This document shows, in pieces, positions 1-8,500 of a stretch of 38,916 nt of DNA. A model generated the notes under the pieces. The model was not told the DNA's origin and made no database searches. It saw nothing but the letters and a program-made list of their open reading frames with translations. Source of the stretch: Allobranchiibius sp. CTAmp26 (lineage in GTDB: Bacteria > Actinomycetota > Actinomycetes > Actinomycetales > Dermatophilaceae); assembly GCF_017565405.1 (NCBI RefSeq), contig NZ_JAGEKR010000025.1:1-38916 (forward strand), in the 5' to 3' direction. The translations under genes and the position numbers were made by a program. The first letter of the stretch is position 1; each line of letters begins with the position of its first letter.

Positions 1-7
1 TACTTCG

Positions 8-183
8 GGGTCGAGCGGGCCGAAACGAGGTGCGCGCGGCGTGGGTTGCCGTCGTTCGGGGTCGAGCGGGCCGAAACGAGGTGCGCGCGGCGTGGGTCAC
101 CGTCGTTCGGGGCCGAGCGGGCCAAAACGAGGTGCGCGCGGCGTGGGTCGCCGTCGTTTGGGGCCGAGCGGGCCGAAACGCGT
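8..183. repeat. 51-bp tandem repeat array, about 3.5 copies
   Basis: The anchor CGAAACGAGG recurs at 21, 72 and 123, and as a diverged copy at 174, so the period is exactly 51 bp. Each unit contains the core GCGTGGGT(T/C)(G/A)CCGTCGTT. The copies differ at only a few positions. The array may continue left of the window. Because 51 is a multiple of three, a reading frame stays open through the repeats and encodes a 17-residue repeat. That is most likely a by-product, since the next gene has a good ATG after the array. A second 51-bp array with a related core lies at 33861-34217. Confidence 0.9.
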
Positions 184-248
184 CGAGACGGCAGGCTCCG
201 CTCGTGCCTAGGCTCGGGATGACGAACCCAGCTGCCGAGGAGTCGACC

Positions 249-641
249 ATGGATCTGCCTACCCCACTGCTCGAGCTGCTGAGTGCGCCGAGCCCGTGCT
301 TCGTGACCACGCTCATGTCGGATGGCGGCCCGCAGATCACCCAAACCTGGGTCGACACCGACGGTGAGCATGTCCTGATCAACACCGTGGTGGGCTTCCA
401 GAAGGTCCGCAACGTCGAGCGGGATCCGCGGGTGGCCGTGGCGGTGATCGACCCGCAGGAGCCCCGGCGCTACTTCGAGGTGCGCGGCCGGGTGATCGCG
501 ATGAGCACCGACGGTGCGGCCGACCAGATCGAGGCGCTGTCGCAGCGATACACCGGCCGGTCGTACGCGTCGTACGGCGGCGCGGACCAGGAGCGGATCA
601 CCCTCACCATCGAGGCGGACTCGATCAACACCATCGGCTGA
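249..641 (+). CDS. PNPOx-fold (F420/flavin-dependent) TIGR03618-like protein
   Basis: 130 aa, a small split-barrel protein of the pyridoxamine 5'-phosphate oxidase superfamily. Actinobacterial members bind F420 or FMN and reduce varied substrates. Visible features are the N-terminal helix followed by [13 protein letters not shown], then [32 protein letters not shown] and YFEVRGRVI. These match the usual order of beta strands and the cofactor-phosphate region of this family, and the length is typical. The frame is open upstream through the 51-bp repeats. I chose the ATG at 249 because homology begins there and the upstream residues are repeat-encoded. No clear Shine-Dalgarno sequence is seen beyond GAGGAG at 237-242. 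The gene is followed by a hairpin before icd. Substrate and cofactor cannot be read from the sequence. Confidence 0.85.
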   Translation: MDLPTPLLELLSAPSPCFVTTLMSDGGPQITQTWVDTDGEHVLINTVVGFQKVRNVERDPRVAVAVIDPQEPRRYFEVRGRVIAMSTDGAADQIEALSQRYTGRSYASYGGADQERITLTIEADSINTIG

Positions 642-673
642 GCACGCGACCCGGCCCACCGATTCCGGCCAAC

Positions 674-706
674 GGGCCGCCCCGCGATACTCTCGCAGGG
701 CGGCCC
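674..706 (+). terminator. GC-rich hairpin after the PNPOx gene
   Basis: GGGCCGCCC (674-682) pairs perfectly with GGGCGGCCC (698-706). An inner GCGA/TCGC stem extends the hairpin, leaving a 5-base loop. There is no T-tract, which is common for actinobacterial terminators. It lies 33 bases after the PNPOx stop and 60 bases before icd, so it could end the first transcript or sit in the icd leader. Confidence 0.5.
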
Positions 707-766
707 AGTTCCCATCCGCGACGGGCCGCCCGACGACACACCGTCCCTCGAGGAGCTACCGCCCGC

Positions 767-1987
767 ATGGAGAAGATCAAGGTCAAGAACCCCATCGTCG
801 AACTCGACGGTGATGAGATGACGCGCATCATCTGGCAGTTCATCAAGGACCGGCTGATCCATCCCTATCTGGACGTGGACCTGAAGTACTACGACCTGGG
901 CATCGAGAACCGCGACGCGACGAACGACCAGGTGACCGTCGACTCGGCCAACGCCGTCAAGCAGTACGGCGTCGGCGTGAAGTGCGCGACCATCACGCCC
1001 GACGAGGCGCGCGTCGAGGAGTTCGGCCTGAAGGAGATGTGGCGCAGCCCGAACGGCACGATCCGCAACATCCTCGGCGGCGTGATCTTCCGTGAGCCGA
1101 TCATCATCAGCAACATCCCGCGACTGGTCCCGGGCTGGACCAAGCCGATCATCATCGGCCGCCACGCCCACGGCGACCAGTACAAGGCGCAGAACTTCAA
1201 GGTCCCCGGCGCGGGCACCGTGACCATCACCTTCACCCCCGAGGGTGGCGGCAAGGAGCAGACGTACGAGGTCGCCAAGTACGGCGACGACGGCGGCGTC
1301 GCGATGGGGATGTTCAACTACAACAAGTCGATCGAGGACTTCGCGCGCGCCTCGCTCACCTACGGCCTGGACCGCAAGGTGCCCGTCTACCTGTCGACCA
1401 AGAACACGATCCTCAAGGCGTACGACGGCCAGTTCAAGGACATCTTCCAGCGCATCTTCGACAACGAGTTCAAGGCGAAGTTCGACGAGCTGGGCATCAC
1501 CTACGAGCACCGGCTGATCGACGACATGGTCGCGGCGTCCCTCAAGTGGGAGGGCGGTTACCTGTGGGCCTGCAAGAACTACGACGGTGATGTTCAGTCC
1601 GACACGGTGGCGCAGGGATTCGGCTCGCTCGGCCTGATGACCTCGGTGCTGATGACCCCCGACGGCAAGACCGTCGAGGCGGAGGCCGCGCACGGCACGG
1701 TCACCCGGCACTACCGCCAGCACCAGCAGGGCAAGCCGACGTCGACCAACCCGATCGCGTCGATCTTCGCCTGGACCCGCGGCATCTCCTACCGCGGCAA
1801 GATGGACGGCACGCCGCAGGTCACCGCCTTCGCCGACACCCTCGAGCGGGTCTGCATCGAGACCGTCGAGGAAGGCAAGATGACCAAGGACCTGGCGCTG
1901 CTGATCGGCAAGGACCAGCCCTACCTGACCACGCAGGAGTTCCTCGGCGCGATCGACGAGAACCTGCAGAAGGCCATGACCGGCTGA
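767..1987 (+). CDS. icd: NADP-dependent isocitrate dehydrogenase
   Basis: 406 aa, cytoplasmic TCA-cycle enzyme converting isocitrate to 2-oxoglutarate and CO2 with NADP+. It belongs to the homodimeric, eukaryote-like subfamily (about 400-410 aa) and not the E. coli or monomeric type. Visible landmarks are the N-terminal [13 protein letters not shown], the substrate-binding KCATITPDE and [23 protein letters not shown], the metal-binding [14 protein letters not shown] and YDGDVQSD stretch, and the cofactor-region [11 protein letters not shown]. The length is full and no key residue appears missing. The ATG at 767 follows GAGGAG (749-754) at a slightly long spacing. The epimerase gene begins only four bases after the stop, so the two are probably co-transcribed even though their functions differ. 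Confidence 0.97.
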   Translation: MEKIKVKNPIVELDGDEMTRIIWQFIKDRLIHPYLDVDLKYYDLGIENRDATNDQVTVDSANAVKQYGVGVKCATITPDEARVEEFGLKEMWRSPNGTIRNILGGVIFREPIIISNIPRLVPGWTKPIIIGRHAHGDQYKAQNFKVPGAGTVTITFTPEGGGKEQTYEVAKYGDDGGVAMGMFNYNKSIEDFARASLTYGLDRKVPVYLSTKNTILKAYDGQFKDIFQRIFDNEFKAKFDELGITYEHRLIDDMVAASLKWEGGYLWACKNYDGDVQSDTVAQGFGSLGLMTSVLMTPDGKTVEAEAAHGTVTRHYRQHQQGKPTSTNPIASIFAWTRGISYRGKMDGTPQVTAFADTLERVCIETVEEGKMTKDLALLIGKDQPYLTTQEFLGAIDENLQKAMTG

Positions 1988-1991
1988 GCCG

Positions 1992-2915
1992 TTGACAACG
2001 ATCCTGGTCACCGGGGGAGCGGGATTCATCGGCTCGAACTTCACCCGGACCGCGCTCGCCGCGGGGCACACGGTGCGGGTGCTCGACGACCTGTCGACGG
2101 GCCTGCGTGACAACCTCGGCGACGTCGACGCCGAGGTGGTCATTGGATCGCTGACCGACCCCGAGGTGCTGGCCCGCGCGGTCGCCGGCGTCGAGCACGT
2201 CGTGCACCTCGGGGCGATCGGCAGCGTGCCCTCCAGCGTCCGGGATCCGGTGCGCTGCAACGAGGTCAATGTGACCGGCACCGTCGGGTTGATCGAGGCG
2301 GCGCGCGCCGCCGACGTACGGCACGTGGTCTTCTTCTCCTCCTCCGCGGTGTACGGCGCGAACCCGGCCACCCCGATCGGCGAGCGCGACTGGGTGCGGC
2401 CCATGTCGCCGTACGGCGTGAGCAAGCTGAGCGGTGAGCAGTACCTGCTCGCGGCGCAACAGTCCTACGGCCTGCAGACGCTGGTCTTCCGTCCGTTCAA
2501 CGTCTACGGGCCGGGCCAGCGGGCCGACCACGCGTACGCCGCGGTGATCCCTGCCTTCCTCGACGCGACGCTGGCCGGGCGCCCGTTGCGCATCGAGGGC
2601 GACGGGGAGCAGACCCGCGACTTCCTCTTCGTCGCGACCGCGTGCCGGGTGCTGCTGTCAGCGGTCGAGCGCGGGGTCTGGCACCCCGAGCCGGTCAACC
2701 TCGCCTACAGCACGCAGACCTCGATCAACGACCTGGTGTCGGCCATCGGGCGCGCTGCCGGCACGCACCCGCAGGTGGAGCACGTGCCCGGCCGGGTCGG
2801 CGACGTCAAGCACTCCCGTGCCGCGAACGACACTCTGCTGCAACTGTTTCCGGACGTAGCCCCCGAGTCGTTGGATGACGGTCTGGCGGCGACCGTGACC
2901 TGGTGGACCAGCTGA
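1992..2915 (+). CDS. NAD-dependent sugar-nucleotide epimerase/dehydratase
   Basis: 307 aa, extended short-chain dehydrogenase (SDR) of the UDP-glucose 4-epimerase type. It probably interconverts UDP-hexoses or UDP-HexNAc in the cytoplasm and would supply precursors to the glycan locus downstream. The NAD motif GGAGFIGS is at residues 8-15, the Ser-rich strand FFSSSAVYG near 115-123 and the catalytic YGVSK at 141-145. RPFNVYGPGQ is the typical substrate-loop motif. The start is a TTG four bases after the icd stop, and no in-frame ATG precedes the Rossmann motif. Whether it is a 4-epimerase, C4'' epimerase or dehydratase cannot be decided. The 225-base gap to the phosphoglycosyltransferase holds a regulatory-looking motif, so this gene may not be in the same transcript. 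Confidence 0.9.
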   Translation: MTTILVTGGAGFIGSNFTRTALAAGHTVRVLDDLSTGLRDNLGDVDAEVVIGSLTDPEVLARAVAGVEHVVHLGAIGSVPSSVRDPVRCNEVNVTGTVGLIEAARAADVRHVVFFSSSAVYGANPATPIGERDWVRPMSPYGVSKLSGEQYLLAAQQSYGLQTLVFRPFNVYGPGQRADHAYAAVIPAFLDATLAGRPLRIEGDGEQTRDFLFVATACRVLLSAVERGVWHPEPVNLAYSTQTSINDLVSAIGRAAGTHPQVEHVPGRVGDVKHSRAANDTLLQLFPDVAPESLDDGLAATVTWWTS

Positions 2916-3081
2916 ACCTGCGCCGAAGCGCAGCGTAGGAGCAGGCAGGGGTCGCGACGTCGACCGCGGGCATACCACACGCGAGTGCGTTGGGGCCTGC
3001 CAAACACGACATATTGCGGCGGGCCGCGGAGCATAGCAGAGCTGCCTTCCCATCGGGTCGTTGGTGGAATGCTCATCCGAA

Positions 3082-3119
3082 CTTGACCAGCCGTAACGGC
3101 TGGTATCACCACACGTTCG
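3082..3119 (+). promoter_or_regulatory. Putative promoter/operator of the glycan operon
   Basis: CTTGACCAGC (3082-3091) overlaps a perfect dyad, CCAGCCG-TAA-CGGCTGG (3087-3103), and is followed by CGTTCG (3114-3119). A TTGACC hexamer could serve as -35, but no strong -10 sits at the ideal distance. The same ordered words TTGACCAGC, ACGGC, TGG and CGTTCG occur at 24801-24832, in front of the ATP-grasp/HTH gene pair. This suggests a shared regulator. The GAGGGGAGGG ribosome-binding site of the next gene lies just downstream. Confidence 0.5.
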
Positions 3120-3140
3120 GACCACCAGAGGGGAGGGCTC

Positions 3141-4676
3141 ATGACCGACGTCGCAGATTCGGGTGTCGTGCATCCTCCCGTTCGACAGCCCGAAGCGGTG
3201 GATCGGGTGCCCGCCATCGAGTCCTGGGGTGCCGGCGCCGCACTGCCTGTTCGTCGTGAGCGTCGGCGCACGCATGACTGGATGCGGCCGTATCTGCTCG
3301 CGGCGGTGCTCGCGGACGTGTTCTGCGCATCGGTGTGCGGGGCGGCTGCCGTGGTGGTCTCCGGCGCGGTGCCGCTGCGCGACCCGATCCCGTTCCCGTA
3401 CCTGGCGCTCCTCGTTCTGAGCCCGTTCGCCTGGGCCGGGACGGTGACGGTGTGCCACGGCTACGAGCGTCGCTACCTGGGGGTCGGACCCGAGGAGTAC
3501 CGCGCCTTGATCTCCGCGGCGATCCGACTGCTGGCGGTGTCGGCGTTCGTGTCCTACGCGATCTACGTCGACCGTCCCTACCTGTCCCGCTTCTTCGTCC
3601 TCGTCTACTTCCCGACGCTGTTGGGTGGTTCGCTCGTGGCGCGGTTCGCGCTGCGCAGGCAGCTGCACCGCGCCAGGTTGCGGGGGCTCGCGTGTCAGCG
3701 AGCCGTGGTGGCCGGTCGCGACCACGCCGTGCGGGACCTCGTGGCCGATCTGCACCGGGAGACGGTGCACGGCATTCGTCCCGTGGCGATCTGCAGCACG
3801 GACAACATCGACTCGGTCGGCGGCGTCCCGCGGGAAGGGTCCGTGCACGACACGGTCCAGGTCGCGCGCAAGCACGGCGCCGACGTCGTCGTGGTGGCCA
3901 GCCCCTCCGACCTGAACGGAACCGAACTGCGTCGCCTCTCCTGGGAATTGGACGACCGCGGCATCGAGCTGATCGTGTCTCCGGGAGTGGTTGAAGTGAC
4001 CGGACCGCGCATGTCGATCCGGCCGGCTGCGAATCTCTCGTTGCTGCACATCGAACGACCAGCACTGCACGGTCTCAATGCCGTGACCAAGACGGCCTTC
4101 GATCGGGTGGTCGGAGGGTTGCTGGTGGTTGTGCTGGCACCCCTCTTCCTCCTCGTCGCCCTGTTCATCAAGTTCCGGGACGGCGGCGAGGTGTTCTTCC
4201 GGCAGACGCGGGTCGGGATCGACGGGAACGACTTCACGATGCTGAAGTTCCGCTCGATGGTGCCGAACGCCGAGATCCAACTGGCGACGGTCCGCGGCGA
4301 TGCCGACGACGGCAACGGTGTCCTCTTCAAGCGTCACGACGATCCGCGGATCACGCCGATCGGCAAGATGCTCCGCCGCTACTCGCTCGATGAGTTGCCG
4401 CAGCTGATGAACGTCCTGCACGGCGACATGTCGATCGTGGGTCCTCGTCCGCCACTGCGGTCCGAGGTCGACGGCTACGGCGCCGACGCGGTCCGCCGGC
4501 TCCGGGTCAAGCCGGGGTTGACCGGGCTCTGGCAGGTGAGCGGGCGCAGCGACCTGCCATGGGACGAGTCGCTCCGACTGGACCTTCGGTACGTCGACAA
4601 CTGGTCGATGTTCCTCGACCTGCAGATCCTCTGGCGCACGACACGTGCCGTCATTCGTGGAACGGGAGCCTACTGA
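3141..4676 (+). CDS. Polyprenyl-phosphate sugar-1-phosphate transferase, initiating
   Basis: 511 aa membrane protein of the WbaP/CpsE/EpsE type. It moves a sugar-1-phosphate from a UDP-sugar to undecaprenyl phosphate, the first step of the repeat unit. Residues 50-170 hold about four hydrophobic segments. Residues 185-300 form a Rossmann-like CoA-binding-like domain. Residues 316-511 are the catalytic bacterial sugar transferase domain, with TAFDRVVGG entering a membrane segment, FFRQTRVG, MLKFRSM, LRRYSLDELPQL, DMSIVGPRPPL and KPGLTGLWQVSGRS. Asp417/Glu418 in the DE pair are the expected catalytic residues. The start ATG follows a strong GAGGGGAGGG site. The stop overlaps the next ATG by one base. 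The substrate sugar is unknown. Confidence 0.95.
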   Translation: MTDVADSGVVHPPVRQPEAVDRVPAIESWGAGAALPVRRERRRTHDWMRPYLLAAVLADVFCASVCGAAAVVVSGAVPLRDPIPFPYLALLVLSPFAWAGTVTVCHGYERRYLGVGPEEYRALISAAIRLLAVSAFVSYAIYVDRPYLSRFFVLVYFPTLLGGSLVARFALRRQLHRARLRGLACQRAVVAGRDHAVRDLVADLHRETVHGIRPVAICSTDNIDSVGGVPREGSVHDTVQVARKHGADVVVVASPSDLNGTELRRLSWELDDRGIELIVSPGVVEVTGPRMSIRPAANLSLLHIERPALHGLNAVTKTAFDRVVGGLLVVVLAPLFLLVALFIKFRDGGEVFFRQTRVGIDGNDFTMLKFRSMVPNAEIQLATVRGDADDGNGVLFKRHDDPRITPIGKMLRRYSLDELPQLMNVLHGDMSIVGPRPPLRSEVDGYGADAVRRLRVKPGLTGLWQVSGRSDLPWDESLRLDLRYVDNWSMFLDLQILWRTTRAVIRGTGAY

Positions 4677-5413
4677 TGGCATTCACAACTCACTTGCACT
4701 CCGTCCGGGGCGGTAAAGGGCTGCTGATCGCGGGCGCGTGCGTGGCGCTCGGTGCCGCCGTGACGGGATGCGGGAGCTCCCCGCATGCCGCCGTGGCCGG
4801 AACGCCGGGGGCGACAGCGTCCGCCGTGCCCAACTCCGCCGCCGGGCTGACGTCGACCCCGACGCTGGGCCCGGGCGCCGACGGGTCGCAGACGTCCACC
4901 CAGCAGAAGCTGCCGAAGGGTGCGAGCACCGCCATCCCGAGCGATCCGCTCGCCTCGACGTCGGTCAGGGCGGTCAAGCGCGCCGGCAGGGCAGCGGCGC
5001 CGAACATCCCCGCGAGAGGTGGCGCCAAGCCCTTCACCGAGCCGATCACGTACGCGGACGGCTTGCGGCTGACGATCGCCAGGATGACCCAGGGCCAGGT
5101 CACCGGTCAGGGGCCGGGCGTGTTCTCCGGCCGGACGGTGACCGACTTCCACGTCACGCTGACCAACGGCACCAAGAAGGCCCTGTCCTTCGATGCGGTG
5201 ATCGTGACCGTCAGTTACGGCTCACCGGCTCGGGTCGCTCACCTCGTCTACGACAAGAACTCGGTCGACTTCGCCAGCACGGTCCAGCCCGGCAGATCCG
5301 CGAACGCCGTCTACGGATTCTCGGTGCCCACAGCGGACCTGGGCAACGTCACGATGACCGTCGACCTCGACGGGATCCATGAGCTCGCGATGTTCCGAGG
5401 AAAGGTCACGTGA
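4676..5413 (+). CDS. Exported lipoprotein with C-terminal Ig-like (DUF4352-like) domain
   Basis: 245 aa. Residues 1-31 are a lipoprotein signal with a lipobox ending in VTGC, so Cys32 would be lipidated. Residues 33-115 are a low-complexity Ala/Ser/Thr/Pro linker. Residues about 120-245 form a beta-rich domain (TYADGLRLTIARM, DFHVTLTNGTKKAL, AVYGFSVPT, VTMTVDLDGIHE) resembling the DUF4352/telokin-like fold found in many Gram-positive lipoproteins. The ATG overlaps the stop of the phosphoglycosyltransferase, so translation is coupled. The gene sits between the initiating transferase and the giant LamG/PKD protein. A membrane-anchored partner for that protein or for the nascent glycan is a reasonable inference, but no function is demonstrated. 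Confidence 0.85.
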   Translation: MAFTTHLHSVRGGKGLLIAGACVALGAAVTGCGSSPHAAVAGTPGATASAVPNSAAGLTSTPTLGPGADGSQTSTQQKLPKGASTAIPSDPLASTSVRAVKRAGRAAAPNIPARGGAKPFTEPITYADGLRLTIARMTQGQVTGQGPGVFSGRTVTDFHVTLTNGTKKALSFDAVIVTVSYGSPARVAHLVYDKNSVDFASTVQPGRSANAVYGFSVPTADLGNVTMTVDLDGIHELAMFRGKVT

Positions 5414-5514
5414 CCGTGCGTCGTCCTCGCCCCACCGTCTCCCGCATCAACACGGCCCACCCCATGACCCCCGTTCATTCGACGGGCGCCCGAACGCATT
5501 GCCCAGGAGCAACG

Positions 5515-8500
5515 ATGACCGCCTTCCGAACCGCCCTGTCGCAGCGGTTGACTCGCTTGATCGCGATGACGATCGCGATGGTGCTGCTCACCTTCGGCAT
5601 GGTGATCGTCTCGGGTGCGACGCCCGCGAGGGCCGACACGGATCCGCCGGCGGGCACCCCGGCGACCGTGAGCGACGACGCCCTGCCGACCTGGCAGATC
5701 AACGGCGTGGTGTGGAGCCAGGTCACGATCGGCAACACCGTGTACGCCGCCGGCGAGTTCTCGCAGGCGCGTCCGCCGGGCGTGCCGGTGGGGGGAGCCG
5801 GATCGGTCAACGTGGGCAACCTGATCGCCTACGACATCACCACGGGCAACCTGATCACCTCGTTCAACCACATCCTCAACGCCCAGGCACTGGTCATCAC
5901 GAAGTCTCCCGACAACTCACGCATCTACGTCGGCGGTGACTTCACGACCGTCGACGGTCAGGCACGCGCGCACATCGCGGCGTTCGACGTCGCCACCGGT
6001 GCGCTCAACGCGTCGTTCCACCCGAGCACCGACCAGACGATCAAGGCGATCACCGCGACGAACTCGACCGTCTACGCCGGTGGACAGTTCGCCTCCGCAA
6101 GTGGAGCCCCGCGTGCCCGGCTCGCGGCGTTCAACGCCAGCAACGGCGCGCTGCTGCCGTGGGCGCCGAAGAGCGACGGCAACTACGTCTGGACGATGAT
6201 CATGACCCCCGACCAGTCCAAGGTCGTGATCGGCGGTCAGTTCCAGTACCTCAACGGCCAGGAGACCGACGGGCTGGCGGCAGTCGACCCGGTCAGCGGG
6301 AGCCTGGTCCCGTGGGCTGCCTCCACGAAGATCCCGGACGCGCTGAACGGCGCCATCATGGGCCTCAGTACGGACGGCACGTCCATCTACGGATCGGGCT
6401 TCGCGTTCGGTAGCGGCGCGTCGTTCGAAGGCGAGTTCTCGCTCAACCCTGCGGACGGGTCGATCAACTGGCTCAACGACTGCCAGGGCGACACCTACAA
6501 CACCTACCCCATGAACGGGGCGCTCTACACGGTCAGCCACGTGCACAACTGCGAGATGATCGGCGGGCTGACCCAGCTCAGCGACTGGAGCATCAACCAG
6601 AAGCACGCACTGGCGTTCTCGACGACGTCCTCCGGACAGAACGACCGGGGACCTGACCAGTACGGGTGGAACTACAGCGCGTACCAGTACAGCAAGCTGC
6701 TGACCTGGTACCCCAACTTCCTCTTCGGCTCCTACACGAAGCAGAAGCAGTCCGGGTGGTCGATCACCGGCAACGGCGACTACCTGGCGATCGGCGGGGA
6801 GTTCCCCGCGGTCAACGGCAAGGCGCAGTACGGCCTGACCCGATTCGCCGTGAAGAGCAAGGCTCCGAACAAGATGGGCCCCGCGGCGTGTTACGCCGCT
6901 CCGGCCCCGTCCGCCCTGGCCGTCGGCGGGGGATCGGCGCGGGTCTCGTGGCAGGCAGCGACGGATCCGGACAACGCGAACCTGACCTACAAGGTCTACC
7001 GGTCGGGCACGTCCGCGCCGATCTACACGACGACGCAGAGCAACGAGTACTGGAACTGCCCACAGATGGGATACCGCGACACCGGCCTCACCGGCGGGAC
7101 TGCCTATACCTACAAGATCACCGCGTCGGACTCGTCCGGTAATACCTACACGTTGCCGACGACCAACTCGGTCACGCCGGCCAGTGGTGCGACGAGCAAG
7201 TACGACCAGGACGTCGTGAACGACGGTGCCGGGGACTTCTGGACCCTGGGCGAGCCGAGCGGCAGCACGGTCTACGACAACGCCGGGTTCAACGACGCGA
7301 CGGCCCAGTCCGATGTCACTCGCGGGGCGAGCGGGCCGATCACTGGCGACCCCACGACGGCCACGACGTTCGGCGGAAGCTCCAACGGGTTCGTCGCGAC
7401 GAACTCCACGGTGCCGGTGACCCCGGCCCTGAGTGTGGAGGCGTGGATCAAGACGACGACCACCAGTGGAGGCAAGATCGTCGGATACGGCGATTCCAAC
7501 ACCGGGAACAGCGGTAGCTACGACCGGCACATCTACATGGACAACGCCGGGCACGTCATCTGGGGGGTCTACCCCGGTTCGGTGCAGGTCGTCCAGAGTC
7601 CCAAGACCTACAACGACGGCACCTGGCACCACATCGTCGCCTCTCTCGACCCCACGGCCGGCATGGCGTTGTATGTCGACGGGAAGAAGGTCGGCGCCAA
7701 CACGAACGCCACCTCCGGGCAGCCCTACAGCGGTTACTGGAAGATCGGCGGCGACAACCTGGGCAGTTGGTACAACCAGCCGAGCAGCAACTACTTCGCG
7801 GGGACGATCGGCGACGTCGCCATCTACCCGACCGCACTCAGCCTGGCGCAGGTTCAGACGCACTTCACCGATGGCGGTGGCACTCTCACCGGTCCCTCGG
7901 CGCCGACGGACGCCTACGGCAAGGCCGTCTACAACTCGAATCCGGATCTCTTTTGGAGACTGGACGACACGAGCGGATCGACTGCCGCCGACGCGAGCCG
8001 CAACGGGGAGACCGGTGCCTACTCCGGTGGCACGACGCTGGGCCAGCCGGGCGCGCTCGGAGCTCAGGGCACCGCTGTGACCTTCAACGGCACGGACGGG
8101 ACCATCGGCTCCGCTGACCCGGTCAGCGGCCCGTCGGTGTACTCCGAAGAGCTGTGGTTCAACACGACGACCACGTCCGGTGGCAAACTCATCGGTTTCG
8201 GTGATCAGCAGAGCGGGAACAGCAGCAACTACGACCGCCACGTCTACATGACTGCCGACGGCAGGCTGAACTTCGGTGTGTGGACCGGCCAGGCCAACGT
8301 CATCACCTCGCCCAACTCCTACAACGACGGCAAGTGGCACCACATGGTCGCCACCCAGGGCCCGGACGGCATGACCCTCTATGTCGACGGGCAGGGCGTC
8401 GCCAGTGGGTCGCAGACCCAGGCGCAGCCCTACACGGGCTACTGGCGCGTGGGTGGCGACAGTTCGTGGGCCGACAGCAACTACTTCGCCGGAACCATCG

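Noticed and set aside
8-183. Repeats at the left edge as a CRISPR array
   Set aside because: The whole 51-bp unit is conserved, so there are no unique spacers. No cas gene is present.
30-248. N-terminal extension of the PNPOx protein through the 51-bp repeats
   Set aside because: The extension encodes only 17-residue repeats forced by a period divisible by three. Family homology starts at the ATG at 249.
470-2425. Long minus-strand frames opposite icd and the epimerase
   Set aside because: They lie opposite clear enzymes on the other strand and show no family motifs of their own.
5410-5514. GTG at 5410 as the start of the giant protein
   Set aside because: It overlaps the previous stop and is possible, but it would put 35 polar residues before a signal peptide. 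ATG 5515 has AGGAG at good spacing.
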